NCBI GenBank assembly: GCA_023150455.1
Contig: JAKLKW010000002.1
Location: 22,899 to 86,898, forward strand
Direction of reading: 5' to 3'
Length of the DNA stretch: 64,000 bases
DNA from: Alphaproteobacteria bacterium
GTDB taxonomy: Bacteria; Pseudomonadota; Alphaproteobacteria; JAEULC01
Shown in pieces: positions 1 to 11,203 of the stretch (position 1 is the first letter of the stretch; every line of letters starts with the position of its first letter). The translations under genes were made by a program, and so were the position numbers. The notes under the pieces were generated by a model that saw nothing but the letters and a program-made list of their open reading frames with translations, was not told the origin of the DNA and did no database searches.

Positions 1-371
1 TGGCCGTCCTCCTCGATGAAGCGCAGCTGCTCGTCGTTCGGGATGTCGCTCCACAAGAGGTAGCGGCCGACGCCGTTCCACGCCGGGCCCTCGGCCCACA
101 GCGTGCCGGTGTAGAGGCGCTGGATCGGCGTGTTGCCGAGCTTGTACTTGAAGCGCTTGTCGAGCGCGACGATGTCGGGATCGGGATAGCGCGTCGGCCC
201 GGCATCGGCCCCGAAATTGCGCGCGAAGGCGGTGCCGGACATGCCGGTCACGGCCGCCAGCGTCGCCGCCTTGGCCAGGAACGAGCGCCGGCTGACCTCC
301 GGAAGCCGCTCGATCGGCCGTGGACGACCTCGAGTCAGATCATCGAACCGGTGCTCCTGCACGCGATGCAT
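1..371 (-). CDS. SMP-30/gluconolactonase-like protein with Tat-type signal (partial, runs off window edge)
   Basis: Minus-strand translation from ATG at 371: MHRVQEHRFDDLTRGRPRPIERLPEVSRRSFLAKAATLAAVTGMSGTAFARN...LYTGTLWAEGPAWNGVGRYLLWSDIPNDEQLRFIEEDG; SRRSFL Tat motif and SMP-30-like EGPAW..GRYLLWSDIP. Confidence 0.7.
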   Translation of the reverse strand, partial: MHRVQEHRFDDLTRGRPRPIERLPEVSRRSFLAKAATLAAVTGMSGTAFARNFGADAGPTRYPDPDIVALDKRFKYKLGNTPIQRLYTGTLWAEGPAWNGVGRYLLWSDIPNDEQLRFIEEDG

Positions 372-617
372 GGTTTCCTCCCGGATGAGGCGGATCGTTG
401 TCCGCTGTTCCTGCGTTGAACATCGTGGGTCAATCAGAGCCGATGTCCCGACTCATGAACGTGGCAACTCTGTGATCGTTGCAACCGGCAGGGGCGCTTC
501 GCCTCACGTCGGCGCGAGGCGCAACTCGTCGTCGCAGGGGACGACAGTGCGTCGTCGAGCAGACGCGCAAAATGCGGATCGAATGTTTGCGCGAATGGGC
601 GCGCGCCGCGGACGAGG

Positions 618-1997
<1,380 letters not shown>

Positions 1998-2101
1998 GGT
2001 GTCTCGAAACTTCGAGTTTCAGATCCGTCCCTCTCTCCTGAGCTTGGCGAAGGGGCGGGAGGGGGGACCGGAAATCAGGAACATCGATCCTGCCGTTGCC
2101 A

Positions 2102-3766
2102 TCACGACTTCGGCCGGAACGCGTTGGTGATCGGGTAGCGGCGGTCGCGGCCGAAGGCGCGGCGCGAGATCTTGACGCCGGGCGGCGCCTGGCGGCGCTT
2201 GTACTCGGCGAGGTAGAGCATGCGCTGCACGCGCTCGATCGTCGCCATGTCGTGGCCGCGCGCCGCGATCTCGCCGGGCGCCATCTCCTGCTCGATCAGG
2301 CATTTCAGGATGTCGTCGAGCTTCTCGTAGGGCGGCAGCGAGTCCTCGTCGAGCTGGCCGGGCTTGAGCTCGGCCGAGGGCGGCTTGGTGATCGACCGCT
2401 CGGGGACGGCGCGGCCGTCGGGTCCCCGCGCGCCCTCCGGGAAGTGCTGGTTGCGCCAGCGCGCCAGCGCGAAGACGGTCATCTTGTAGACATCCTTCAG
2501 CACCGAGTAGCCGCCGCACATGTCGCCGTAGAGCGTGGCGTAGCCGACCGACATCTCGGACTTGTTGCCGGTGGTCAGCACCATGTGCCCGAGCTTGTTC
2601 GACAGCGCCATGATCGCGACGCCGCGCACGCGCGCCTGGATGTTCTCTTCCGTGGTGTCGGGCGCGCGGTCGTTGTAGAGCCGCCGCAGCATGTGGTCGA
2701 AGGCCTGCATCGCCGGCTCGATCGGCACGGTGTCGACGCGCATGCCGAGCAGCCTGCCGGTCTCCTCGGCGTCGACCAGGCTGTGCTCGCTGGAATAGGG
2801 CGAGGGAAAACGCACGCCGCGCACGCGCTCGGGCCCCAGGGCGTCGACCGCGACGGCGGCAGTCAGCGCCGAATCGATGCCGCCGCTCAGGCCGAGGATC
2901 ACGCCGGGGAAGCGGTTCTTGTCCACGTAGTCGCGCAGGCCCAGCATCATCGCATGGTAGATCGCGACCAGGCCGTCGGCCGGCTTGCTGAGCGGGCCCT
3001 CGACGCAGATCCATTTGCCGTCGTTGCCGCGCCGCCAGTCGGTGACCGCCAGGTCTTCGCGGAAGCTGGGCAGCATGGCGTTGAGGCGCTTGTCGACGCC
3101 GATCACGAAGGAGCCGCCGTCGAACACCAGCTCGTCCTGGCCGCCGACCTGGTTGACGTAGACGAGCGGCAGGCCGGTTTCCGTCACGCGCGCCACGGCC
3201 AGGTTGATGCGCTGGTCCTGCTTGTCGCTCTCGTACGGGCTGCCGTTCGGTACGACCAGGATCTCGGCGCCCGATTCGATCAGGCATTCCGGCACGTCCG
3301 GCGTCCAGATGTCCTCGCAGATCGGCACGCCCAGGCGCACGCCGCGGAACATGATCGGCCCCGGCATCGGGCCCGCGCGGAACACGCGCTTCTCGTCGAA
3401 CACGCCGTAGTTCGGCAGGTCGACCTTGAAGCGCCTGGCCTGGATGCGGCCCTGGTCGGCCAGCAGCGCCGCGTTGTGCAAGGACCCGTCCTCGCGCCAG
3501 GGTGTCGTGATCAGCACGGCCGGACCGCCGTCGGCCGTGGCCGCGGCGATGCGTGCCGTCGCCGCCTCGCAGGCCTCCTGGAAGGCCGGCTTCAGCACCA
3601 GGTCCTCCGGCGGATAGCCCGAGATCACCAGCTCGCCCGGCACGACCAGGTCGGCGCCCTGCTTCGCCGCCTCGGCGCGCGCAACCAACAGCTTCGCCGC
3701 GTTGCCGTCGACGTCGCCCACGGTCGGATTGATCTGCGCCAGCGCGATCTTGAGGGAGTCGGTCAT
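2102..3766 (-). CDS. nadE: NAD+ synthase (glutamine-hydrolysing)
   Basis: 554 aa; N-terminal nitrilase domain (ALAQINPTVGDVDGN) and C-terminal LGLSGGIDSALTAAVAVDALG synthetase motif. Confidence 0.95.
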   Translation of the reverse strand: MTDSLKIALAQINPTVGDVDGNAAKLLVARAEAAKQGADLVVPGELVISGYPPEDLVLKPAFQEACEAATARIAAATADGGPAVLITTPWREDGSLHNAALLADQGRIQARRFKVDLPNYGVFDEKRVFRAGPMPGPIMFRGVRLGVPICEDIWTPDVPECLIESGAEILVVPNGSPYESDKQDQRINLAVARVTETGLPLVYVNQVGGQDELVFDGGSFVIGVDKRLNAMLPSFREDLAVTDWRRGNDGKWICVEGPLSKPADGLVAIYHAMMLGLRDYVDKNRFPGVILGLSGGIDSALTAAVAVDALGPERVRGVRFPSPYSSEHSLVDAEETGRLLGMRVDTVPIEPAMQAFDHMLRRLYNDRAPDTTEENIQARVRGVAIMALSNKLGHMVLTTGNKSEMSVGYATLYGDMCGGYSVLKDVYKMTVFALARWRNQHFPEGARGPDGRAVPERSITKPPSAELKPGQLDEDSLPPYEKLDDILKCLIEQEMAPGEIAARGHDMATIERVQRMLYLAEYKRRQAPPGVKISRRAFGRDRRYPITNAFRPKS

Positions 3767-3819
3767 GGCGCCGGCAGACTAGCGTGGAACGCCGGGGAAG
3801 GCCACTTGCGGCGGGCGGG

Positions 3820-4290
3820 TTACGGCATGGCGTAGTCGTAGCGGATGAAGCCGTTGAAGCGCCCGACCTTGTCGTAGAGCGCGCGGGCCCGCGCGTTGTC
3901 TTGCTTGGTCTGCCAGTAGAGCTTGATCGCGCCGCGCTCCTTCGCCGCAGCCGCCACGTGCCCGATCAGGGCGCGCGCCACGCCGCGGCCGCGTACCGAT
4001 TCGTCGACGAACAGGTCCTGGAGATAGCAGACGTCCTCGGTCCAGGCGGCCGCATGAATCAGGTAATGCGCGATGCCGACCAGCTTGCCGTCGAGATCAG
4101 CGCCCAGGGCGTGCACGTCCTCGTTCCGGATCAGCCGCCGCCAGGTCGCGTCGTAGGCCCGATCGGGCAGCACGGTCTCGTAGAACGCCTTGTAGCCGCG
4201 CGCGAGGACCTCCCAGCGCGCACGGTCGGCGGCAGCGAGCGGGCGGATGACGGCCGCGCCGTGCCGGCCGGCCGCCGTGGCGCTATCCAA
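3820..4290 (-). CDS. GNAT family N-acetyltransferase
   Basis: 156 aa; IRPLAAADRARWEVL...LQDLFVDESVRGRGVARALIGHV acetyl-CoA binding motif. Confidence 0.9.
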   Translation of the reverse strand: MDSATAAGRHGAAVIRPLAAADRARWEVLARGYKAFYETVLPDRAYDATWRRLIRNEDVHALGADLDGKLVGIAHYLIHAAAWTEDVCYLQDLFVDESVRGRGVARALIGHVAAAAKERGAIKLYWQTKQDNARARALYDKVGRFNGFIRYDYAMP

Positions 4291-4939
4291 TCGAGAACCC
4301 GGTCACGTGCGCCGGCGGCTTCAGGCCCGGCTTGTTGCGCGGGTCGTCGATCGGCTGGCCGACGGTCAGGCGGATCGGAAGCACGCCGGCCCAGATGGGA
4401 AGCGCGTAGTCCTCATCGTCGTCCTTGGGCGGGCCCGCGCGCAGCTTGGCCGAGGCTTCCGTGATCGGCATCGTCAGCACCGTGGTCGCCTTCAGCTCCT
4501 GCCGGTTGGCCGGGCGCAGCATGTCCCAGCGGCCGGCGAACAGCCCGTCGACGAAGTTCCTGAGGCGCAGCTCCTTCTCGGCCGGATCGGCGACCTTGGC
4601 GGCGCGGCCCATCAGCATGACGGAGCGGTAGTTGACGGAGTGATGGAAGGCCGAGCGCGCCAGCACCAGCCCGTCCATCAGCGTGACGGCCATGCAGACC
4701 GGCGCGTCCTCCGCCGCCTCGAGCATGCGGCTGGCGGCCGAGCCGTGCCAGTAGACGTGGTCGCCCTCGCGCCACTGCAGCGTCGGAGTCACGATGGGCG
4801 CGCCGTCCAGCACATAGGCGACGTGCGCGAGCGGCATGGCGTCGAGCACGGCGTCGATCGCGGCGCGGTCGTAGCACCCGCGCTCGGGCAGTCGCTTGAC
4901 GCGCGTGCGCTCGGACGGGACGGCGCTGGCTCTGGACAT
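4283..4939 (-). CDS. Pyridoxamine 5'-phosphate oxidase family (FMN-binding split barrel) protein
   Basis: MSRASAVPSERTRVKRLPERGCYDRAAIDAVLDAMPLAHVAYVLDGAPIVTPTLQWREGDHVYWHGSAASRML; divergent from a MocR regulator. Confidence 0.85.
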   Translation of the reverse strand: MSRASAVPSERTRVKRLPERGCYDRAAIDAVLDAMPLAHVAYVLDGAPIVTPTLQWREGDHVYWHGSAASRMLEAAEDAPVCMAVTLMDGLVLARSAFHHSVNYRSVMLMGRAAKVADPAEKELRLRNFVDGLFAGRWDMLRPANRQELKATTVLTMPITEASAKLRAGPPKDDDEDYALPIWAGVLPIRLTVGQPIDDPRNKPGLKPPAHVTGFSIG

Positions 4940-5041
4940 CGGCCTCTCCTGCGGCAAGGGCGCGTCCTGGATAGGCCGCGATTGGTCCATGGCAAAGAGC
5001 CAATTTCTGATATACTGCATGGTCCATTTCCCGGAGACGCC

Positions 5042-6493
5042 ATGCCCCGGCCGACCGCCGATGCCCCGATCCTGTCGCTCGCCGTCGATGCGCGGGCGCG
5101 GGAGCCGGCCTATCTGCAGCTCTACGGGCAGCTGCGCGGGCTGATCCTGAGCGGCCGGCTCGGCGCGCGCGACCGGCTGCCGGCGACGCGGGCGCTGGCG
5201 GGCGAGCTCGGCCTTTCGCGCGGCACGGTGGTCAGCGCGTTCGAGCTGCTGCAGAGCGAGGGCTACATCGAGTCGCGCGTCGGCGCCGGCGCCCAGGTCG
5301 CGGCGCTGACGCCGGAGCACCTGCTGCAAGTCAACGCGCGCGCATCGCCGCCGCCGCGCGACGCGACGCCCGAGCCGGCGCGCCGGCCGCAGCCGCCGTT
5401 CCATCCCAATGCCGCGGCGCTCGACCAGTTCCCGCATCGCGACTGGGCGCGCGCCATGTGGACGGCGTGGCGCGACCCGCCGCTCGACCGCATGGGCAAT
5501 CCCGATCCGCAAGGGCACCTGCCGCTGCGCCGCGCGATCGCCGAGCATCTCGGCGCCTGGCGCGGCATCGCCTGCGCACCCGAGCAGGTGTTCGTGTTCT
5601 CCGGCATGACCGAGGGCATGGCGCTGGTCGGGCGGGCCCTGCTGTCGCCCGGCGACCTTGTGTGGCTCGAGGACCCGGGCTATCCGCTGCTCCACCGCGT
5701 CCTGGCGGCGCACGGATTCCGGCCGGCGCCGGTGCCGATCGACGCGGAGGGATTCGACCCGCGTCTGGCGCGCGCGACGGCGCCGCGCGCGCGCATGGCG
5801 GTGATCACGCCGTCGCATCAATACCCGCTCGGCCACACCATGCCGCTGCCGCGCCGCCTGGAGCTGCTCGACTGGGCGCGCCAGCAGGAAGGCTGGATCG
5901 TCGAGGACGACTATGCCAGCGAATACCGCTACGCCGGCCGGCCGCTCTCGGCGCTGATGAGCCTCGACGAGCGCGGCCGCGTGATCTACGCGGGCGCCTT
6001 CTCCAAGGTGCTGTTTCCCGCGCTCAGGCTCGGCTACGTGGTCGCGCCGCCGGCCATCCTGCCGCGGCTGCGCGCGGCGCTGGCGCGGCTCCCGGCACAG
6101 GCCTCGATCATGGCGCAGCCGGCCCTGGCCGAGTTCATGGCATCGGGCCAGTTCGCCGCGCATGTCAGGCGCATGCGCCGGCTCTATGCCGGACGCCAGA
6201 AGAAACTGCTGGAACTGCTGGCGCGCGAGCTCGACGGCACGCTGATCGCCGCGCCGGCCGAGGCCGGCATGCATCTCGTCGCGCGCCTGTCGCCCGGTCT
6301 GCGCATCAGGGATTGCGACCTGTCGGCGCGGGTCGCCGCGGCCGGGCTGGTGGCGCCCGCCCTGTCGTCCTACAGCCAGCTGAAGCGGCCGCCGCAGGGC
6401 CTGCTGCTCGGCTATGCGGGATTCGCCGAGGCCGCCTTGAGGGACGCCGTCCGGAGATTGGCCACAATCGTCGCGCAGTGTCGGCGCCGATGA
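5042..6493 (+). CDS. MocR-type (GntR-HTH plus aminotransferase class I) transcriptional regulator
   Basis: LQLYGQLRGLILSGRLGARDRLPATRALAGELGLSRGTVVSAFELLQSEGYI HTH fused to PLP aminotransferase fold (AGAFSKVLFPALRLGYVV). Confidence 0.92.
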   Translation: MPRPTADAPILSLAVDARAREPAYLQLYGQLRGLILSGRLGARDRLPATRALAGELGLSRGTVVSAFELLQSEGYIESRVGAGAQVAALTPEHLLQVNARASPPPRDATPEPARRPQPPFHPNAAALDQFPHRDWARAMWTAWRDPPLDRMGNPDPQGHLPLRRAIAEHLGAWRGIACAPEQVFVFSGMTEGMALVGRALLSPGDLVWLEDPGYPLLHRVLAAHGFRPAPVPIDAEGFDPRLARATAPRARMAVITPSHQYPLGHTMPLPRRLELLDWARQQEGWIVEDDYASEYRYAGRPLSALMSLDERGRVIYAGAFSKVLFPALRLGYVVAPPAILPRLRAALARLPAQASIMAQPALAEFMASGQFAAHVRRMRRLYAGRQKKLLELLARELDGTLIAAPAEAGMHLVARLSPGLRIRDCDLSARVAAAGLVAPALSSYSQLKRPPQGLLLGYAGFAEAALRDAVRRLATIVAQCRRR

Positions 6494-6623
6494 TTGTCAC
6501 CGTCACATTGCGGGTCATGGACAGGCCGGGCGCCGATCAATATGTTCTGCGCCTCCGCGGCCCCAAGGGCTTCACTGGCCACTGGCCCGCGCCGCCTTCT
6601 CATTCCCGAAAGGACCGCCCGCG

Positions 6624-7811
6624 ATGACCGTGCGCGCCGGCCGCGAATTCCTGTCCATCCCCGGACCGACCACGATCCCCGACGCCGTGCTGCAGGCGAT
6701 GCACCAGCCGGCGGTCGACATCTATGGCGGCGGGCTGCCGCAGATGACCGACTCGATCCTGGCGGACCTGAGCAGGCTGTTCCGCACCAAGGGCCGCAGC
6801 TACATCTACATCGCCAACGGCCACGGCGCGTGGGAGGCCGCGCTCACCAACGTGCTGTCGCGCGGCGAGAAGATCCTGGTGCTGGAGAGCGGCCGCTTCG
6901 CCCTGGGCTGGGGCGAGGCGGCGGACCGGCTGGGCATCAAGGTCGAGATCCTCAAGGGCGACTGGCGCCGCGCCGTCAGGCCCGCCGAGATCGAGGAGCG
7001 CCTGAAGAAGGACAAGGCGGGCGAGATCAGGGCGATCCTGGTGGCGCAGGTCGACACCGCCTCGGGCGTGGTCAACGACATCCCGGCGATATCGCGCGCG
7101 GTCAAGGCGGCCGGGCATCCGGCCCTGCTGATGGTCGACACGGTCGCGTCGTTGAGCTGCATGAAGTTCGAGATGGACGAATGGGGCATCGACGTCGCGG
7201 TCTCGGCCGGACAGAAGGGCCTGATGACCTCGCCGGGCCTGGGCTTCGTCGCCGCGGGCGCGCGGGCGCGCGCCATCCATCCCAAGGCCGACCTGCGCAC
7301 GCCCTACTGGGACTGGACCGCGCGCGAGGGCGAGGAGCACTACATGAAATACGCCGGCACGCCGCCGGAGCACCTGCTGTTCGGCTTGCGCAAGGCGCTC
7401 GACATGATCTGGGCCGAGGGGCTCGAGAACATCTTCCTGCGCCACCGCCTGCTGGCCGAGGCGGTGCGCCGCGCCGTCTCGGTGTGGTCCGAGGGCCAGG
7501 CGCTCAACTTCAACATCGCCGAGCCGGGCGAGCGCTCCGACACGGTGACGACCATCCTGATGAACGGCGGGCGCGATCCCGAGCAGCTGCGCAAGTACTG
7601 CAACGACAAGTGCGGCGTGGTGATCGGCATCGGCATCGGCGCGCTCACGGGCAAGGCGCTGCGCATCGCGCACATGGGCCACGTCAACGCGCCGATGGTG
7701 CTGGGCACGCTCGGCGCCGTCGAGGTCGGCCTGAACGCCCTCGGCATCCCGCACGGCAAGGGCGGCGTGCAGGCCGCGATCGACTGGCTGGGCGAACAGG
7801 TGAAGCCGTAG
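6624..7811 (+). CDS. Pyridoxal-phosphate-dependent aminotransferase, class V (alanine-glyoxylate/serine-glyoxylate type)
   Basis: 395 aa; FLSIPGPTTIPDAVLQAMHQPAVDIYG; SAGQKGLMTSPGLGFV lysine region. Confidence 0.9.
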   Translation: MTVRAGREFLSIPGPTTIPDAVLQAMHQPAVDIYGGGLPQMTDSILADLSRLFRTKGRSYIYIANGHGAWEAALTNVLSRGEKILVLESGRFALGWGEAADRLGIKVEILKGDWRRAVRPAEIEERLKKDKAGEIRAILVAQVDTASGVVNDIPAISRAVKAAGHPALLMVDTVASLSCMKFEMDEWGIDVAVSAGQKGLMTSPGLGFVAAGARARAIHPKADLRTPYWDWTAREGEEHYMKYAGTPPEHLLFGLRKALDMIWAEGLENIFLRHRLLAEAVRRAVSVWSEGQALNFNIAEPGERSDTVTTILMNGGRDPEQLRKYCNDKCGVVIGIGIGALTGKALRIAHMGHVNAPMVLGTLGAVEVGLNALGIPHGKGGVQAAIDWLGEQVKP

Positions 7812-7874
7812 GGGCGGAGTCGCTTCCATCTTCGTCCCCCCTCCCCTTGCGGGACGGGGGGACCGAAATGGAAA

Positions 7875-9971
7875 TTACGCCGGCACCGCGAATCCCTGCG
7901 GCTTGTCGCCGCGCTGGCTGCGTTCCCGCATCGCGACGTAGGCCTGCTCGATGTGGCGGCGGAACAGCGCCGTGTCGAACAGGGGGCAGGTCGCGCGGTT
8001 CAGCGCGAGCTTCGCCTTCAATTCCGCCAGCAGCGCCGGCGTCGTCGCCAGCTTCAGCGCCAGGGCTTCGTATTCCGCGTCGCTCGAGGTGATCAGCTCC
8101 GGCATTCCGGCGGCGCCGAGCAGGCTGGCGGCGACGCGGCCGGCGAAGGTGCCGCCCGTGCAGGTCACGAGCGGCAGGCCGGCCCACAGCGCGTCGCTCG
8201 CGGTCGTGTGCGCGTTGTAGGGCAGCGTGTCGAGGAACAGGCCGGCGAGCCGGTGGCGCGCGAGATGCTCGTCCGGCCGGACGCGCGGCGCGAACACGAT
8301 GCGCCCGGCGTCGACGCCGCGCCGCTCGGCCTCGCGCCAGAGGTTGCGCGTCGCGGCCTCGCTGCTCTCGAGCAGCCACAGCACGCTGCCATCGACCTGC
8401 CGCAGCAGGCGCATCCAGGCGTCGAACGTGCCCGGCGCGATCTTGTAGTTCTTGTTGAAGCAGCAGAACACGAAGCCCGTCTCCGGCAGCCCGGCTTCCG
8501 CGCGGGTCGGCGTGCGCTCCGCGATGGCGCGCCTGGAGTCGTTGGCCTGGTAGCTGTGCGGCAGATGCACCACCTGCTCGGCAAAGGCGCCGCGTTCCGC
8601 CGCCGGGATCACCGCGGCGTCGGCGACGATGTAGTCCATGTACGGCGCGCCCATCGTGCCGGGATAGCCCAGGTAGTTGACCTGCACCGGCGCCGGCCGG
8701 TGCGCGAAGATGGCGGTGCGGTTGCCGTGGGTGAAGCCGGACAGGTCGACCGCGATGTCGATCTCGAGCGCGCGCACCTGCTCGGCGACCGCGCGGTCGC
8801 CCATGCGCGAAGCGTCGACATGGCGGTCGAACGCGGCGCGGATGCGCCGCCCCATCGCGCTGTCGTCCTCGGGATTGAGCGAGATTCCCGTGACCTCGAA
8901 GCGCGCGCGGTCGTGCTGCTCGAACAGGCCGACGATCAGGATCGGCACGGGATGGTCGCGGAAGTCGGCCGACACATAGGCGAGCCGTATGCGGTCATGC
9001 GCGTAGCGCTGCCCCGTCCACAACGGATCGGGCGCCGGCGGATAGCGGTCGGCGGCGAAGGCGCGCGCGCAGGCGAGCTGGTCCATCGGCGAGGACGGCA
9101 TGGAGAGCAGCGAGAACGGCAGCACGGCGCGCCTGCCCTGCCCGACCGCCGCCTCGATCCGCCGCGCGCTGCCGGCATAGTCGGTCCAGTCGCAGCATTG
9201 CAGCCGGGCGTGGAAGTCGCGCCCGAGCGCGTAGTCGAACTCGGGCGCGACGGATGCCAGGCGCGCGAAGCACTGCGCGGCGTCCTCGTGGCGCCTGAGG
9301 ACCGTGAGGACGTTGCCGCGGCTGTTCAGCGCGAGCGCATGATCGGCCTTGAGCGCGACGACCCGGTCGTAGCACGAGAGCGCCTCGTCGAGACGGCCGC
9401 TCTCCTCGAGCAGGATGCCGCGGTTGTAGGTCGCCTCGACATAGTCGGGCCTGAGCGCCAGCGCCCGGTCGTAGCTGGCGAGCGCCTCTTCCGGGCGCGC
9501 GAGCGCCTTCAGCACGTTGCCGCGGTTGTTGAGCGCCTCGGGCAGGCCGGGCCGTATCGCCAGCGCGCGATCGTAGCTCTCGAGCGCCGCGTCGAAGCGA
9601 TCGAGGGCCAGCAGCGCATTGCCGCGATGATAGAGCGCCTCGGGATAGTCGGGCTTGAGCGCGATCGCCTTGTCGTAGCAGGCGAGCGCTTCGGCGTACC
9701 GCCCGAGCTCGAGGAGCGCGTTGCCGCGGTTGTACTGCGCCGGCGCCACGTCGGGCCGGACGCCGAGCGCCCGGCCGATCAGCCGCTCGGCCTCCGCGTG
9801 GCGGCCGGTCTGCGAGGCGATCACGCCGAGCAGGTGCAATGCGTCGAAATGGCCGGGCGCGGCGTCGAGGATCGCCTTGTAGAGCGTCTCGGCCTCGGCG
9901 AGCCTGCCCGCCTGATGCAGGCCGATGGCGCGCTTCAGCGCCTCCCCGACGGTCGCCGCCGCGTCCGCCAT
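7875..9971 (-). CDS. TPR-repeat O-GlcNAc-transferase/SPINDLY-like glycosyltransferase
   Basis: Tandem TPRs (YNRGNALLELGRYAEALACYDKAIALKPDYPEAL) then C-terminal GT41-like domain (VNYLGYPGTMGAPYMDYIVAD, FVFCCFNKNYKIAPGTFDAWMRLL, DTLPYNAHTTASDALWAGLPLVT). Confidence 0.9.
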   Translation of the reverse strand: MADAAATVGEALKRAIGLHQAGRLAEAETLYKAILDAAPGHFDALHLLGVIASQTGRHAEAERLIGRALGVRPDVAPAQYNRGNALLELGRYAEALACYDKAIALKPDYPEALYHRGNALLALDRFDAALESYDRALAIRPGLPEALNNRGNVLKALARPEEALASYDRALALRPDYVEATYNRGILLEESGRLDEALSCYDRVVALKADHALALNSRGNVLTVLRRHEDAAQCFARLASVAPEFDYALGRDFHARLQCCDWTDYAGSARRIEAAVGQGRRAVLPFSLLSMPSSPMDQLACARAFAADRYPPAPDPLWTGQRYAHDRIRLAYVSADFRDHPVPILIVGLFEQHDRARFEVTGISLNPEDDSAMGRRIRAAFDRHVDASRMGDRAVAEQVRALEIDIAVDLSGFTHGNRTAIFAHRPAPVQVNYLGYPGTMGAPYMDYIVADAAVIPAAERGAFAEQVVHLPHSYQANDSRRAIAERTPTRAEAGLPETGFVFCCFNKNYKIAPGTFDAWMRLLRQVDGSVLWLLESSEAATRNLWREAERRGVDAGRIVFAPRVRPDEHLARHRLAGLFLDTLPYNAHTTASDALWAGLPLVTCTGGTFAGRVAASLLGAAGMPELITSSDAEYEALALKLATTPALLAELKAKLALNRATCPLFDTALFRRHIEQAYVAMRERSQRGDKPQGFAVPA

Positions 9972-9987
9972 CGCCGTGGCGTGCCCG

Positions 9988-11112
9988 TCAGGTCTTCTTG
10001 CGCAGCAGGAACTCGCGGCCGACCTTGACGCGCGGCGTGTGGTCGTACTCGACGATGTCGGCCGTGGCATAGGTCTCGGACCATTTCTCCGGCAGGTAGG
10101 AACCGGTGCCGATGATGTCGACCGGCGCGCGGGCGATCGCCATGACCCGGCACTTGGCCGGGTTGAACCCGGACGAGGCCACCAGCTTCACCTTGTCGAA
10201 GCCGGCGGCATCGAGCGCCTCGCGCAGGTGCCAGATCGCCGCCGCCGACACGCCTGTGCCGACCAGGTAGCGCAGGTCCTGCTCCGAGCGGTAGCCGCGG
10301 ATCGCCTCGGGCACGTTGCGCTCGAGCACGGCATAGGAGCCCGGCGGGTCGAGGCCTTCGACGAAACGCCCGCCCGGCGTGTCGAGCCTGACGCCGAGCC
10401 GCCCGTCGGCGGCGAGCTCGGGGAAGCGCCGGCAGACATCGAGCGCGTCGCTGAGCTCGCGCCCGAAATAGTCGACCAGCACGTAGAGCGGCTGGTCGGG
10501 GAAGACCTCGTGGAACATCTCGGCCGCGCGCACGGTCGAGCCGGCATAGCCGATCAGCGCGTGCGGCATCGTGCCGTAGCCGGACTCGCGGCCGAAGAAA
10601 TGCGCCGTCGCGTCGGTCGCGTTGCCCATGAAGCCCGCAGCGCCCACCTTCACCTGCGCCCGCTTCGAGCCAACCGAGGCGGCATAGGCCATGAGCGCGG
10701 CCATGTCCGATCCGGCGCAGTGCCGCGCGTCCATCGCGAGGAACTGCGCCTTGGGCAGGTCGACGCACATGGTGAAGGCGTTCCAGGCCGCGACGCAGGC
10801 CGGGCCCAGGAGCTGCAGGTAGATCGTCTCGAGATCCGAGAGATGATAGAGCGAGCCCGCGATGTACATGATCGGCTCGCCGGCGCCGACCCACTTGCCC
10901 TCGGGGAAGTTGAGCTCGATGTCGAAGCGGGTCTGCCGCTGCTCGGCCACCTGGCGCAGCCACTCGACCGCGAGCCGCGGCGCCGAGATCACCGGCCGGC
11001 GCATGAACACGGCGTAGGTCGCGCGCACGTCGCCGAAGCGGCCGACGATGTCCCTGGTGCGCAGGAAATACTTGTCGGTCAGCGCGGGAATGTCGTCGAT
11101 GCCCGGCCGCAT
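9988..11112 (-). CDS. Nicotinate phosphoribosyltransferase-like protein
   Basis: MRPGIDDIPALTDKYFLRTRDIV...; GYGTMPHALIGYAG; LVASSGFNPAKCRVMA. Confidence 0.75.
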   Translation of the reverse strand: MRPGIDDIPALTDKYFLRTRDIVGRFGDVRATYAVFMRRPVISAPRLAVEWLRQVAEQRQTRFDIELNFPEGKWVGAGEPIMYIAGSLYHLSDLETIYLQLLGPACVAAWNAFTMCVDLPKAQFLAMDARHCAGSDMAALMAYAASVGSKRAQVKVGAAGFMGNATDATAHFFGRESGYGTMPHALIGYAGSTVRAAEMFHEVFPDQPLYVLVDYFGRELSDALDVCRRFPELAADGRLGVRLDTPGGRFVEGLDPPGSYAVLERNVPEAIRGYRSEQDLRYLVGTGVSAAAIWHLREALDAAGFDKVKLVASSGFNPAKCRVMAIARAPVDIIGTGSYLPEKWSETYATADIVEYDHTPRVKVGREFLLRKKT

Positions 11113-11131
11113 GTGTCCCCCCGGAGACGCA

Positions 11132-11190
11132 TCCTTCGGCAAGCTCAGCATGAGGAGAAAGAGGAACCCCGTCCTGAGCCTGTCGAAGGA
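11132..11190. repeat. REP/BIME-like intergenic palindrome
   Basis: TCCTTCGGCAAGCTCAG ... TCCTGAGCCTGTCGAAGGA inverted arms in a gap between CDSs; related copy at 47067-47129. Confidence 0.65.
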
Positions 11191-11203
11191 CGAGCCCTCA
11201 CCG

